Shown here piece by piece: positions 45,744-58,378 of a stretch of DNA of 64,000 bases. A program made the translations under genes and the position numbers. Positions within the stretch are counted from its first letter, which is position 1, and each line of letters begins with the position of its first letter. Origin of the DNA: Cervus elaphus (lineage: Eukaryota > Chordata > Mammalia > Artiodactyla > Cervidae); contig NC_057823.1 of NCBI RefSeq assembly GCF_910594005.1, forward strand, positions 61,068,015 through 61,132,014, written 5' to 3'. The notes below the pieces were generated by a model. The model had not been told where the DNA came from and did not search any database. It saw only the letters and a program-made list of their open reading frames with translations.

Positions 45744-45979
45744 GGGTAACAGGATTAGGTTTACATTTTGACATCTCTGGAATGTAGAGTATAAAGGTAC
45801 AATTGTAGGGTTATTTTGGAAGGCCTTTGGCCTTAGTAATTTTTAAAACTTACAGGTACTCCAGTAAACATATCTAGAACATGGTTCTCAGTAGAAGTGT
45901 TAATACCCCCAAAAGCACTTTAAGATCCTTGGGGGGGCCTAGGTTTGTGGTTATGACTGGGGAACACTATAGGCATTTA

Positions 45980-46197
45980 AGCCTTCCCCAGTGGCTCAGC
46001 TGTAAAGAAACTGCCTGCAAGGCAGGAAACACAAGAGATGTAGGTTCAATCCCTGGGTCAAGAAGATCCCCTGAAGGAGGGCATGGCCCACTCCAGTATT
46101 CTTGCCTGGACAAGAATGGACAGAGGAACCTGGCAGGCTACAGTCTGTAGGGTTGCAAAGTGTCAGACAGGACTGAAGAGACTTAGCACACACACAC
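45980..46197 (+). mobile_element. Bov-tA SINE
   Basis: Complete with CA-rich tail; perfect 11 bp duplication ATAGGCATTTA (45969-45979 and 46198-46208). Confidence 0.95.
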
Positions 46198-46208
46198 ATA
46201 GGCATTTA

Positions 46209-47439
46209 GGGAGAAGACAGGTGACATTATAATATGAGGGACAATCTCTCATTAAAAAGATCACATCCCACATTCTTCATGATTAGAATGTCCTATCACG
46301 CATCTGTGTAAGTAAAAATTTGTTTATAATTCCTCAACTTAGAACTAAACCCCCTTTACATATAAACACTAATAATTTTTTGCATGGTAATTTATATACA
46401 CTAAACGAAGGGGAAATTATGCTTTCATTTTGTTCAGAACAGGGATTCTCTAAATGTCACCAACAGTGATCCCACCTGTGGTACTAGAGTTGACAATCCA
46501 ACACACCTGTGCTGACTGTCATTTGTAGGGTGCATTCACAGTGATTTAACGTGCAGGACACGTATCTGACTGCTTTATTATGTTTCATACTGTAGACAAA
46601 TCTGAGCATTTATATAATGAAACATATATTATTTTATTATAAATAACTTTTGCTTTATTGCTTTTCTGTATTATAGTTAAGGAAGTATGTGCATAATTTA
46701 ACTATGAATAGATAGGTTATATTATCCTCAGATTTCATTTCTGTATAGTCAAGGGTTATTACAAAATATTTGTTTAAAATAGGGTAGGGTAGTGGCTGAT
46801 CTGATTATGGTCAAGAATCACTAGTCTAGCAAAGTGTAATGACTTTTAAGAGCCTGGTTTTTCTTCTCCTGAACTTCAGGTGTCTTGTCTAAAATGAAAG
46901 CACTGAAGTTTTCCTGATTTATCAGTCCTGGAAAAAAGCAATTAAAGAAGATCAGTGAATGTCAAAGGTTGGAAATAAAAGAGCAGGGGCAGAGGCAGCA
47001 TACTACTTATCTATCAAGAAAATCAGAAAGATTTACTCTAGCTTTAAGTTTCTCTCATTCACAACCCTGAAGGATTTTTAACAGCTGTAACACACATCTT
47101 CTGTAAAAAGCTGTATTTCATTATCTTATGAATATCTAATTTGACAAATCAAGTTTGTGGCATTCTGGTGTGTGTGTTATTCATTCTCAGTAATTTATGG
47201 GGAAGAAATGCTTCTCTGTCCTAGAAACTGCTGAGCTGGAAAAATTAATTTTTTGGTTAGCTTGAAACAAATGCTAGGTTGCAATATGTAATGTAACATA
47301 ATGTAATGTAATATAATTAGGATATTCCCTTGGGGTTGACTGTGGCAATTTTCCAGCACCTCAGGCCTCTTTGGCCTCTCTACTTTAATAATAATGGGAT
47401 AAAGAATATTAGTTGTTATCATTACCTTAGTGCCACCAC
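46209..47439. other. Intronic stretch, no gene
   Basis: AT-rich; a small TAATG-type tandem repeat at about 47286-47318. Nothing else recognised. Confidence 0.5.
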
Positions 47440-47620
47440 ATGCCAGCAGAAGGCATCAACTCATTCCTTTGTCACGACAAGATGGCTGTTCCAAATCTAT
47501 CCAATTTTCAGATGAAGAAACTGATTCTCGAAGATTCAAACTGACGTGCCCAAAGTCATACAACCAGTAAACAGTAAATTCAAGGTTTGAACCTAGATCT
47601 CCCTAATTCCAGAAACTATG
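47440..47620 (+). repeat. MIR SINE remnant
   Basis: CAATTTTCAGATGAAGAAAC, CCCAAAGTCATACAACCAGT and GGTTTGAACCTAGATCTCCC follow MIR order. Confidence 0.75.
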
Positions 47621-48574
47621 ATGTACTAGGATAAATGTTCCAACATGTTAGAGAAAATTCAATAATCAGTGGTATAATTTATGAAGATAATCTAAAAGTT
47701 AAGATACATAATCTGGAATACAGATGAATATAAATGCTACATCTTATAAATGTTCTAACTTCCTTGAAACTCCTTTGAGAACTATTAATACCAGTTTCTG
47801 AACCTGCTCTCCTACAGTAAGCTGTGTTCTATACTTCCTCAGTTACTCCAATGTTCAAACCTTAAATTTATTACCAATAGCTGTAACTCCCAACTACTCA
47901 ATTTCAAATATTTCACTCTACAACCATTATTTCCTATCTTAAGAACCCATTCCTCCAGCAGTATAATTCTAAAAACTCTTGGACTCTCCTAGGATAGTCA
48001 ATCCATTGATCCTAACACTTTTTCACTAGTCCTCACTCTTATTACCTTAGAACATCAGATACCACAGATAGGTTATGGGATCTTAAATACAGGAATGATA
48101 AAGATGCCAGAAGTCTAAGGCTATCCCAAGAATTGTCTTGGATAATGATTATCCAGGGATGTAAAACATATCTAGACAAAGTTAACCAGAGTTTTAAAAA
48201 GCCCTTTGAATTATTCCTTGCATCACAAATAGAGCAGCTGAGGAAATGGGGATTTCAGCCTAAAGGCCAAAAGGCTCAGAGGTGCTGGGATGGCAAACTC
48301 CAGTCTCTGAAACACTGTCAAGTAGCTCTGAAAAGTGTGATGGGATCCAGTGAGGGAAAATACTGACAGGTAGAATTCAACTCAACCAAAGAGAAAATGT
48401 CAAATACTTTTTTCCTCATATTACAAGCTTAATCCACTTGTATAGCTGAAATGCTATATTGGGAAGGTTACTGAGAAAGGGCCCTCAGTCATCATTGTGT
48501 CAGTCTGAATAGGCTAGATTCTTTCTGGTAACAAGCAACTCCCATTCATCAGTAGTTTCAAAGAACAAAGGTTT
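47621..48574. other. Intronic stretch with nothing recognised
   Basis: No gene or clear repeat. Confidence 0.5.
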
Positions 48575-48712
48575 AGGGAATTCCCTAGAGGTCCAATGGT
48601 TAAGACTCCAAATTTTCAATGCAGGGGGTATGGGTTCAATTCCTGGTCAGGAAACTAAGATCCGGCATGCTGCATAGCATGACCAAAAAAATTAATAATA
48701 AAATAACAAAGG
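48575..48712 (+). mobile_element. CHR-type SINE fragment
   Basis: GGAATTCCCTAGAGGTCCAA, TGGTTAAGACTCCAAATTTT, GGGTTCAATTCCTGGTCAGG and CATGCTGCATAGCATGACC with an A-rich tail. Confidence 0.9.
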
Positions 48713-48714
48713 GT

Positions 48715-49246
48715 TATTTTTCACTCAATGTACATGTTCATGGTGGTTGGTCAGGGAGGCTCTGCTCATCACTTCACTCAGGGACCCAGACTGATAGAGT
48801 AGGCACCATCTAAAATGCTGCTAGCTGCCATGCTAGAGGAAAAGAGAACTCAAGCAGTGGGTGGGTGCCTGTGTGTATCACAAACTGGTAAAGAAATGCT
48901 CTTGCTTGGAGGTGGTTCATGTCACTTCCACTCAACAGCTGGCCAGAACTAGACACATGTCCCCACACATCCATGAGGGGGTATGATATTCAAACCTACA
49001 GTGTGACCAGGAGAGAACAGTGAGCAGCATGATGAGCACCACAAGCAGCACGGTGAGCAGGGGTGTGCCCCATGGGTCCAGTTAAGACATTCTGGTGTTT
49101 AAGTCTGATACTTTCAGTCCTGCCCTAATCACGGCAAAACTTCTCGATGTAGTGAGCTACCCAACACCACAGGGTGCCAGAAAAGCTCGGAGAACTGTAA
49201 GTCAGTAACACCACAACGCCTACCCACCACCTAACAGGCTGAGTGC
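48715..49246. other. Intronic stretch with nothing recognised
   Basis: No gene. A short imperfect repeat of AGCA(C/T)GATGAGCA / AGCACGGTGAGCA occurs near 49020-49060. Confidence 0.5.
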
Positions 49247-49452
49247 GCGTGTGCTCAGTTGCTCAGTTGTGTCTGACGCTTTGCAACCCTGTGGACTGTA
49301 GCCCGCCAGGCTCCTATGTCCACGGGATTCTCCAGGCAAGAACACTGGAGTGTCATGCCCTCCTCTAGGGGATCTTCCAGACGGAGACACCTCTCCTGCG
49401 TCTCCTGCATTGCAGGCAGATTCTTTACCGCTGAGCCACCAGGAAAGCCCCG
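49247..49452 (-). mobile_element. Bov-tA SINE
   Basis: Minus-oriented: GTGTCTGACGCTTTGCAACC body end, GATTCTTTACCGCTGAGCCA at the head complement; about 10-15 bases lost in the middle. Confidence 0.92.
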
Positions 49453-50774
49453 TCTATTATAACAGATTAGAGGAACAATAAGGAAGCCCATGATTATACG
49501 TTTATACATGAGTCCTTTACCACAATAAAATGAAACAAATTGGGCATTGTGGAACCCTGTACTAAAGGCAGCCAGATCTAGTTCTCAAACCACTAAACGG
49601 CCAAGCACTGGTGTGAATTTTACTCAGTCGAAACAGATGAAAATGTGGGCTGACCACCACTGTTGCGTCATTGCTTCTCTTCTTCGCAAGAGAATCAATC
49701 ATATTACCTCTCTCCTTGGGGAGAGATGACGATCAGAAAAATCAAACAAAAACAAGGCAAAAGACTTCCGCTGGAAGAAACCCCTATGGCAAGAGTTGTA
49801 GTGCTACCAAATTTCTTTATAAAAACCAGAACCTTACTAGCAGCCTCCCTATTCAGCTACAGATAGGACAGCAAGTGATTAGGTGAGGAAACAATCGGCT
49901 GTTCACCCAAGCCCATTAGCAGTCAGTCAGACTAAGTAGTGACGGATAAAATATGTGAGAAACTGCATTAAAGGCTGTCACACACACACACAAAAGGTTT
50001 TTAAAGTTAGCATCTGAATTCAGCCTTCAGTTAGCAAAACTTCCCTGGATATTCCTGTTTAGTGCACATGTTTCAGAGAGGTTAGGATTGTTATTATAAC
50101 TGACATTTCTGATAAGGAAACTCGGGTTCAAAAAGATGAACTTCATTCCTTCTCTATTATCTAAGTCTCTCCCTCTCTCTAGGGGTGTGTGTGTAGTGCA
50201 CAAAAAAGCCTCTGAATGAGTGTGTGCCAAAAACAGACTTCCTAATGTGTCAAAGTTGACATGTTGACATAAGGGAAAAAGAACCATCTCATCACCCCAC
50301 TAACACCTCCCCATTGCCAGAGTCAGTGATGGAAGATTGGGTTTGAGGCACCACGAGTCCTATACTATAAGGTACCTTCTTATTTTCTCAGGGAAATTAT
50401 TTATCTCTGACATTCTACATTAAATCAAATTTCCACCCACCATGGAATTCATTTTACTTTTTATAAATCGCCAAGTGACATAAAGTAATTTTCTCTGGTT
50501 TATGCTGTTAAAATGTCCTCATAGTGAAGCTGATTATTGTATCCCAAGAGGAAGCCAGCATTACAGGATAACTAATGACTCTGTCCACATGAGAGTTAAC
50601 CACCAAGCACCCTGAAAATGAGCCACATCATCTGCAGATAAAAGGGCTGGCTGACTGATGGTCCAGTCAAGAGAAGAGCTTCTGAGTGCATCTCCTCTCT
50701 GTCTACCTGCTTCTACCTGTCTCTTCTCACCAACTTGAAGCCACTACAGGCTCCTCCAATTCTGAGGCTAGTAT
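49453..50774. other. Intronic stretch, no gene
   Basis: A CA repeat at 49979-49992; overlapping open frames at 49547-49886 have no recognised product. Confidence 0.5.
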
Positions 50775-50986
50775 GGGCTTCCCTGGTGGCTCAGATGGTA
50801 AAGAATCTGCCTGCCATGCAAGAGACCTGGGTTCAATCCCTGGGTCAGGAAGATCCTCTGAAGAAGGGAATGGCAACCCACTCCAGTATTCTTGCCTGGA
50901 GAACTCCATGGACAGGTGAATCTGGCAGGCTACAGTCCATGGGGTTGCAAGGAGTCAGATACAACTGAGCAACTGACACTTCACAA
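50775..50986 (+). mobile_element. Bov-tA SINE
   Basis: GGCTTCCCTGGTGGCTCAGA head, GGTTCAATCCCTGGGTCAGG box and full Bov-A body. Confidence 0.94.
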
Positions 50987-51150
50987 AATACAGCCTTTAA
51001 TAAATGGAGAGGTAAGCAGCCCTGGTCGGTTACCTAGAGATCTCAAGCTCACCTCAGCCTGCTTGGGGCTCCAGTTTTGCCTTATTCAAACACCAAAGCT
51101 GCACTGTGGTTCAGCAATGGGATTCCTTTCCTGTGCCTCTTGCCTGATTT

Positions 51151-51225
51151 CCTTCTTCTCTTTCTCTCTCTCTCTCTGCCTCTATCTCTCTGTCTCTCTC
51201 TATCCTCCCACTTCTCTTTCTTTGT
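51151..51225. repeat. (TC)n-rich microsatellite
   Basis: Imperfect TC repeat with TCTCTGCC and TCTATC variants; pyrimidine-rich on the plus strand. Confidence 0.9.
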
Positions 51226-51304
51226 AAGTACATGGGTACATGTAAGTACTAAAGAAGACATGTACATTTTTTATTAAACAAAGTTGGATTTGTAATAATT
51301 AATA

Positions 51305-51985
51305 TGTGTCGTGGCCAAGTGTTGACAGAGATCTGAAACAATGGAGTTTCTTATGAGCTGCTGGTACAAGTACAGTCTCATTGGAGAGGATATGGGCACT
51401 GCCTAATAAAGTCAAGATGTATTTACCCCACAAACCACTCTTAGGCATAGAACCTACAGAAATGTACACATTTACCCAGTGACATGATAATATAATTTTC
51501 TGTAACTGCAAAACACTAGAAATTATCTAAATGTTTATCAACAGAACCAAAAAAACAAATTATAGCTGACTACACAGGAGTGAAAAAAATTAAACTAGAT
51601 AAACATATCAATATCAATACATTTTGCACATATGATGCTGAGTTTAAAAAACTAAGTTGTAAAATAATACATATACTATATTATTACATAAAGTTAAAAA
51701 CATGAAACATGCCTACTTCATTAACCTATTAATAATTTTTTAAATACATGCTTTATATACTAAAAAGTATAAGGAAATACAAGAGAACAACAGACTCCAA
51801 ATTCTCAGGTACAACTGCCTCTGCTGGGGGAAGTAAAGAGATGCAAACATGAGGGACTCCCATATTTGTCATGCCTTATTTCCTAAACTGGAAGATGGTA
51901 TATGGGAATTTGTTCTATTATACTATGTGCCACTTTGTTTGTTTGACCTATATCATAATAAATTGTAAATACCAAGGAAAAAAAA
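51305..51985 (+). mobile_element. Old L1 3' remnant
   Basis: GGCCAAGTGTTGACAGAGAT, CTGGTACAAGTACAGTCTCA, CTAAATGTTTATCAACAGAA and the 3' UTR-like CCACTTTGTTTG...AAATTG end. Decayed. Confidence 0.65.
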
Positions 51986-53149
51986 TCAAACATTTTAAAT
52001 AACCTTAAACCTCATTTTGACTATTATCCAATGTCCATTCTGGGCACACTCCAAAGATATATACTGTTACTAATTATTAGTTCTTTTCTACTCAACATAT
52101 ATAGCATTGTTTGAGCAAGTGTCTTTCCTTTTTATGTGATAATGTAACATATACTTTTAATTAACATTATCTCTTAATCACATAAGTACACTTTCCTCAT
52201 TAACAAAAATACATTTTCCTAGAACTTCAACAGTTTTTCCAGGGAGAAGGATCCAGCAACTAAGAAAATAGACTTTGGAGACATGCCTGAGTTCCAGTTG
52301 ATGCTTAATATTTACCTAGGGTAAGTTATTCAAGTTACCCATTTTAGGCTTCTCATCTTTAAAACAGAGATAATCACAAGTACTAACTGCTCAGGATTGC
52401 TTAAGGATTGGATGAGGAAATTCATTAAAAGCATTTAGAGAAATGTCTGGCACATAGGGAGCCCTTGATAAACACTACTATTATTATTTACAGTTACTGT
52501 CTCTTACACCTTATGGGGAAGGGTTCTCACGACAACATCCTTATACTAAGCCCAGTTCATGGCCACTCCATAGGACAACTGTGATGTTCCTTTGTCTACC
52601 TCTTCTACTTGTGCTAGAGTTTGGAAATCAGTTACCCTTCAAAATACCACAGAACCCGTGGCAATGTTCAGTCTCTGGGTTTCTGCACACCAAGTTCTAT
52701 TTGTCCAAATTCCAGCCATTCTTTTCTTACAGAAGAATTTCTTCAGCTTGCTCATAGCTGTCAGATACTGCCAAGTTAATTTGGCAACTAGAGAAATACA
52801 CTTAAGTATTTATATGTCACCATTCTGTTTTTTTTTTTTTTTAAATTAAGACTGGTGTCATGGCCAACTTTCCTCTCTCACATTCATTTTAATAATATTT
52901 TAGGTTGAGTTACTTATAGAATATGTTAACTTTCAGGCAATCTATTGTCCTCATAGTTCAGAGTGTTTACTCCAAATCAACCACATCATTTATTAATACT
53001 TGTTTAAACTTGCACTAACAATTTAAAATATAATATAAAAGTTGGAATTTGCATCATTTCCCAATATAACAGAGATCTAGAACAAAAGCTTTAGAGTCAG
53101 CCAGGCCTGAATTCAAATTCTTGCTCTATCATTGGCTAGTCAGGTTTCT
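51986..53149. other. Intronic stretch with one MIR remnant
   Basis: MIR-like sequence at about 52255-52490 (minus orientation: TAGGGTAAGTTATTCAAGTT, TTTTAGGCTTCTCATCTTTA). A T run at 52829-52842. Otherwise nothing. Confidence 0.5.
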
Positions 53150-53757
53150 CAGGGTAAGCACCTCAGTTTTCTATAGCTACATAACAAATTACCTCACATT
53201 TAACAGCCTTAAACAACACTCAATCTTTAGTTTTGTAGGTCAAAAGTCTGAGCACAGTATGACGGAATTGTCTTCTCAGTATCTCACAGGCTGAAGTCAA
53301 GACGTAGGCAGATCAGGGTCTCGTGGGGAGCTCAGGGTCCTCTTCCGAGCTCCCACGTTTGTCGGCAGAACTCAAATCCTTGCTGCTGAAGGACTGAAGC
53401 CCCCATTCTGTGCTGCTGTCAGCTGGGGTCACACGCAGTTCCTGGGGACTGCCCACGTCCCATGCCATGGGGCCTCCTCCTTCATCTTCAAAGCCAGGAG
53501 GCATTTTCCGCCACATCAACTCCCTCTCCAACTTCCTCGACTTTTACTTCCAGACCTAGATTTAAAGGGCTCATGTGATTGGCTCAGGCCTACCTGGATG
53601 ATCTCCCTATTTTAAGGTCAGCCGACCTGGGGCCTTAATTTCATCTGCAAAATGCCTTCACTGCAGTACCTAGATTAGTGTTCCATTGAGTACAGAAGAA
53701 GGAACGAGCACTCCAGGGAGCAGGAAATCTTGGGGGGCATCTACAAGTTCTGACACC
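53150..53757 (-). mobile_element. MLT1-type LTR
   Basis: Plus strand shows CAGTTTTCTATAGCTACATA, CTCCTCCTTCATCTTCAAAG, ATGTGATTGGCTCAGGCCTA, ACCTGGATGATCTCCC and CTTGGGGGGCATCTACAAGT, the complement of a MLT1C/D-like LTR. Confidence 0.8.
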
Positions 53758-54166
53758 CATGGAAAGCCACTTTGGCCCCATAAGCTTCAGGCATACAATA
53801 GGGACAATGGTGCTCACTACACAGAAAAATATCAGTTGGATACAAAGAAACAATGACAAATGCTTCCAGGTACTGAATATGCTCAGGATTAGTTTCTCTG
53901 TTTTCATTATTTTATCTTCTGAGCAGATGTTTGAAATGAACCTAGTATAGAAGTTCCTTGGATGGCTGCTGCTGATTAGGTCCCTAATAATTACTCATTC
54001 TACAAAAGAATGAGGCAGAGACTAATACACCTACATTTTAAAGATGAATAAATTGAGGCTTAGAGATAATATTTATAAAGTGGTTATCACAGCCTCTGGC
54101 ATATACTATTAATGCTCATAAATTTATATTAGTTACCACCACCACCATCATAACTCTTATATTAGA

Positions 54167-54379
54167 AAGTGAAATGAAGTAGCTCAGTCATGTCCAACTC
54201 TTTGCGACCCCGTGGAGTGTATAGCCTACCAGGCTCCTCTGTCCATGGGATTCTCCAGACAAGAGTACTGGAGTGGGTTGCCATTTCCATCTCCAAGGGA
54301 TCTTCCTGACCCAGGGATTAAACCTGGGTCTTCTGCATTGCAGGCAGATGCTTTACTGTCTCAGCCACCAGGGAAACCC
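54167..54379 (-). mobile_element. Bov-tA SINE
   Basis: Minus-oriented copy with a perfect 11 bp duplication CTTATATTAGA (54156-54166 and 54380-54390). Confidence 0.96.
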
Positions 54380-54390
54380 CTTATATTAGA

Positions 54391-55044
54391 GGGAGAACCT
54401 TAAAAGCCTAGAGGAGCATCTACCAAACACCTACTCCTCACACAAGCCAGGAAAAGACCCTGGAGATGGTGAGCACTTTGTAAGGCATTTCTATGGAGCA
54501 GCTGTTCTCTGGGAAGATGCTTGGTCATTTTTTTTGGCTGGTTCTTTAATACCCTAGAGTTACTATTGAAACTCTAGTCCTAGAACTGACCACACCAGAA
54601 CCAAGAAGTTTGCAGTCTCTTAATATCAACTTGATGGTGAAATTTGCATTGCAAAGTGCAAAATCCAGTCCTCTTGGCATTTTCATTTGATCTTTGTTTC
54701 TTGGTTATACAACTTCCTTTGTCTAATTTTACCTGTTATTTATTTTTAAGCTTTTCATCCCCTCTCACTCAACTTTCAGTAGAGACAAGTAGTATTCAAA
54801 AGCTCTCTCACATCTTATAAAAGCATATAAAACATTTTGTGCCTATTAAACTAACGCCCTTCATTCTTTCAACTGTCACTCCATAATCGACATAAATCAG
54901 GTCAGCAAAGCATGGTACTCAGAGACGCTTTAGATTTCATATTTAGCCTTGTAGAATATAAGATGCAGAAGAGATCTTGGAACAAAGTTACTCCAGCCTT
55001 TCATGTGGAACAGGAAGGAAGTGAAGCCCAGGACTTGCCTCAAG
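54391..55044. other. Intronic stretch with nothing recognised
   Basis: No gene. Confidence 0.5.
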
Positions 55045-55056
55045 ATCCAACTGACT

Positions 55057-55886
55057 CACTGATTATTAGAGAAATGCAAACCAAAACTATAATAAGGTAT
55101 CACCTCACACCAGTCAAAATGGCCATCATTGAAAAATCTACAAACAATAAATGCTAGAAAGGGTGTGGACAAAAGGGAACCCTCTTACACTGCTGGAAAT
55201 GTAAATTGATAGAGCAACTAAGGAGAACAGTATGGAAGTTCTTTAAAAAATTTAAAAAGCAACTACCATATGACCCAGCATTCCCACTATTGGACATATT
55301 CTCAGAGAAAACCATAATTCAAAAAGATACATGCATCCTAATACTCATTGCAACACTATTAACATTAGCCAAGACACAGAATCTAAATGTCCAACAACAG
55401 AGGTATAGATAAAGAAGATGTGGTACATGTATACAATAGAATATCACTGAGTCATAAAAAGGAATGTAATTGTGTCATTTGCAGAGACATGGAGGAACCT
55501 AGAGACTGACATACAGAGTGAAATAAGTCAGAAAGAGAAAAACAAATATTGTACATTAATACATATATTTAGAATCTAGAAAAATGGTATAAATGACCTT
55601 GTTTGTAAAGTAGAAATAAAGATACAATGTAGAGAACAAACATATGGATACCAAGGGGGAAGGGGGTGGAATTAATTGAGAGATTGAGATTGAATTTATA
55701 CACTACTGTGTATACTGCATAGCACAGGGAACCCTACTCAGTGCTCTGTGGTGACTTAAATGAGAAGGAAATCCAAAGGGGGATCTATGTATACATATAG
55801 CTGATTCACTTTGCTATACTGCAAAAACTGACACAGCAGTGTAAAGCAGCTATACCCCAATATAAAAAACAAAAAAAACAAAAAAC
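55057..55886 (+). mobile_element. L1 3' end, 5'-truncated
   Basis: ORF2 C-terminus with stops (REMQTKTIIRYHLTPVKMAI, KGTLLHCW, LPYDPAFPLLDIFSEK, QKDTCILILIATLL), 3' UTR and A-rich tail. Flanking duplication ATCCAACTGACT (55045-55056) and ATTCAACTGACT (55887-55898), one mismatch. It begins only a few codons from the L1 start point in the U6 chimera at 18.37 kb. Confidence 0.93.
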
Positions 55887-55898
55887 ATTCAACTGACT

Positions 55899-56536
55899 AA
55901 ATTCAACTAATGTGTAATAGAGGATGAGGTTGGGGGTGAAATCTATCACAGGCTACCTGCCTAAAGAGTTAGACAAATGCTGGATGAGATAGCAAAAGAT
56001 GACTGACTATAATATGCCCTTACATCTCTCATCTCTTCACTCCCTGCTGCCCCTGGTCCTCTTAAACCTCCTGTGATCGATGCCCAAAATTCCATCACAG
56101 AGTTTCCTTTTCTTTTAATCAGAGGCTGCACACTAGTGGCTCTTGGCCCAAACCCAGCCCCAGAAAACTGTTTGTTCAGCACAGTGTTTATGAAACATTT
56201 GCACGTGAATGCCTTTCGGTAAGCAGACACTCTCCAGTTCCCCAACACCCACACTGCCCCCTACTATGTCACACCTGCCTGCTTCAGAAATTTATATTAC
56301 CTCCCTGGTTCCTGACCACATCTTGGTATTAGGGCCAAAATGTAATTTCCCTAGCTCCTAGCAGTAGATAAAACGTGACCAAGAGTAAAGGATTCAGGGC
56401 TAATTTTGTGGCATGGAGAGAAATAAAGATATTTACTGTTGCATAAAATATCAGAGGTAGAAAAAAATGTAGAAGTGGTCTGATTTCACTTCTTCATTTG
56501 ACAATGGGGAGTGTGAAGCTTAGGAAGGCAGAGTTA
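55899..56536. other. Intronic stretch with nothing recognised
   Basis: No gene; the minus-strand frame 56254-55961 has no recognised domain. Confidence 0.5.
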
Positions 56537-56740
56537 AGTGTTAGTCGCTCAGTTGTGCCCGACGCTTTGCGACCCCATGGACTGCAGCCTACCAGGCTCC
56601 TTTGTCCATGAGATTTTCCAGGCAAGGACACTGGAGTGGGTTGCCATTCCCTTTTCCAGGGGATCTTCCCAACCCAGGGATCGAACCCAGGTCTCCTGCA
56701 CTGCAGGCAGACTCTATCGACTGAGCTACAAGGGAAGCCC
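56537..56740 (-). mobile_element. Bov-tA SINE
   Basis: Minus-oriented, well preserved: TGTGCCCGACGCTTTGCGAC, CCAACCCAGGGATCGAACCC, GACTGAGCTACAAGGGAAGC. Confidence 0.94.
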
Positions 56741-56744
56741 AAAA

Positions 56745-57439
56745 GGGCAGATGACATGCTTAAATCACAGAGCAAGGTACTGGCAGATCTAGGATGGGAA
56801 CTCAAACTTGCTTATATCACACCAAACTGGTCTGGTACAGGGTAGGGGTACTTTGAGGCCCTGGGGGTGAGAGGAAGCTAGGAGATGGGGGCGTGGGTTT
56901 TCAGAACATCATCAAGATTCTGTCTGGGCTGAGCCCGCCTTTTACAGGCTTTTCTTCCCAACCACACTCTGAAAGGTAGGATGATTGCTCCTCCCACCTA
57001 ATGATACATTTGTGCTTTCATCCTCCTTCACTAATTTGTATCTGTATCTTTTCTGTCACTTTATATAACTAATTACTGTTTACTCTTTCCAAGCCGGGTA
57101 TGCGGGGATCCAAACTGTGGGAGAGAATGATGTTCCTTTAACCAAACCTCCGAGGAAACAAGACAATCCTGAGTAGAGGGCTCTCCTCTTTTCTTGCCAA
57201 TCCTCCCACCTGGGTTCCAGGAAAAGTCCTACCAAGAAGTGAGAGTCAGTAAATCAGACTCAACACCTCTCAGCAGACATCAAAGCCGCGCATGGAAGGG
57301 TCTCCTGCTACCTGTTTTGGATTCTTTGCCAACTGAGCTATCAGGGAAGCCCTATCACAGCTGACTACAGGTTAAACTTTAGGATAGCACTGGGCTTTGA
57401 CGATAGGGAAAACCAAGTATAGCTTAAGTTTCCATTCTC
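56745..57439. other. Intronic stretch with a SINE scrap
   Basis: 57315-57352 (TTGGATTCTTTGCCAACTGA, GCTATCAGGGAAGCCC) is a minus-oriented Bov-tA head fragment. The rest is unrecognised. Confidence 0.55.
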
Positions 57440-58175
57440 CTGTGAGGGGCAGAGAATTTGTTTCCACTGTCTTGTTATCATAAGCAAACTGCTATAAACA
57501 TTCCTGGGCACAAGTTCAGTTTCTCTAATGAGAAAACCTAGAAGGTAGATTGCTAAGTTACTGGGTGTGGGTTCTTTAATTCTAATGCTCTTCAAAATAG
57601 TTACATTAAAATTTTGCCAAATACATAGATGAAAATTTTGCCAAATGGCTCTTTAAAATAATTATATTTTCTAATTATCCCATTAATAAGAGCTCCTGTT
57701 TCTCTACATTATGTGTCAACACTTGGTAGCTTTGCCTTATTGATTTTTTATTTTTAACCAATATGATAGGTATCAGATGGTATCTCGTGTGTGGTAGTAA
57801 GTATTTCCTTGTGAGATCATGTAGACTTTCATTTATTTATTGGTCATTCAGTTTGCTTTTTCAAAAAAATTCCCTATTTCTCATTTTCTGGTTGTTTGTT
57901 TTTTTTCTCTTTGTAGGGACTGTATATTCTGTGCACTAATTCTTTGTTGGTTATATGGCTTACAAATATAAATATAAATTATATAAATATAGTTTGGCTT
58001 GTTTTTTTTTAATTGTGTTTTAGTATATTTGCCATTTAGAAGCTTTAATTTTAATGTAATCAAACATAGCAATCTTTTATTATTAGGTTGTGATTTTTAT
58101 GTCTCATTAAAGATGTTTCTTCCTATCCCAATATCATCCTAGGTCTTTGAAATATCCTTAGCTCCACCTTGTTCT
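57440..58175 (-). mobile_element. Old L1 ORF2 3' remnant
   Basis: Plus strand carries TTTGCCAAATGGCTCTTTAA, ATAAGAGCTCCTGTTTCTC, TATGATAGGTATCAGATGGT, ACTAATTCTTTGTTGGTTAT, the complement of an old L1 ORF2 region. A short tandem copy of AAAATTTTGCCAAAT lies at 57608-57643. Confidence 0.75.
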
Positions 58176-58378
58176 TATTTCATCAAATCGTTACTATTAT
58201 TATTTTATTTTCATACAACAGCATAACAGATACTTGCTTAGTATTATCCATATGTTCATCAAATTCTTTGCTTGATATTGCTTTTTTCATTGTATTTCTA
58301 CTTTCTGGCTCAGTTTCCTTCTTCCTAAATTCCACCCTTAATACTTAAGTAAAGGACTGACAACGAGTACATCGAAGA

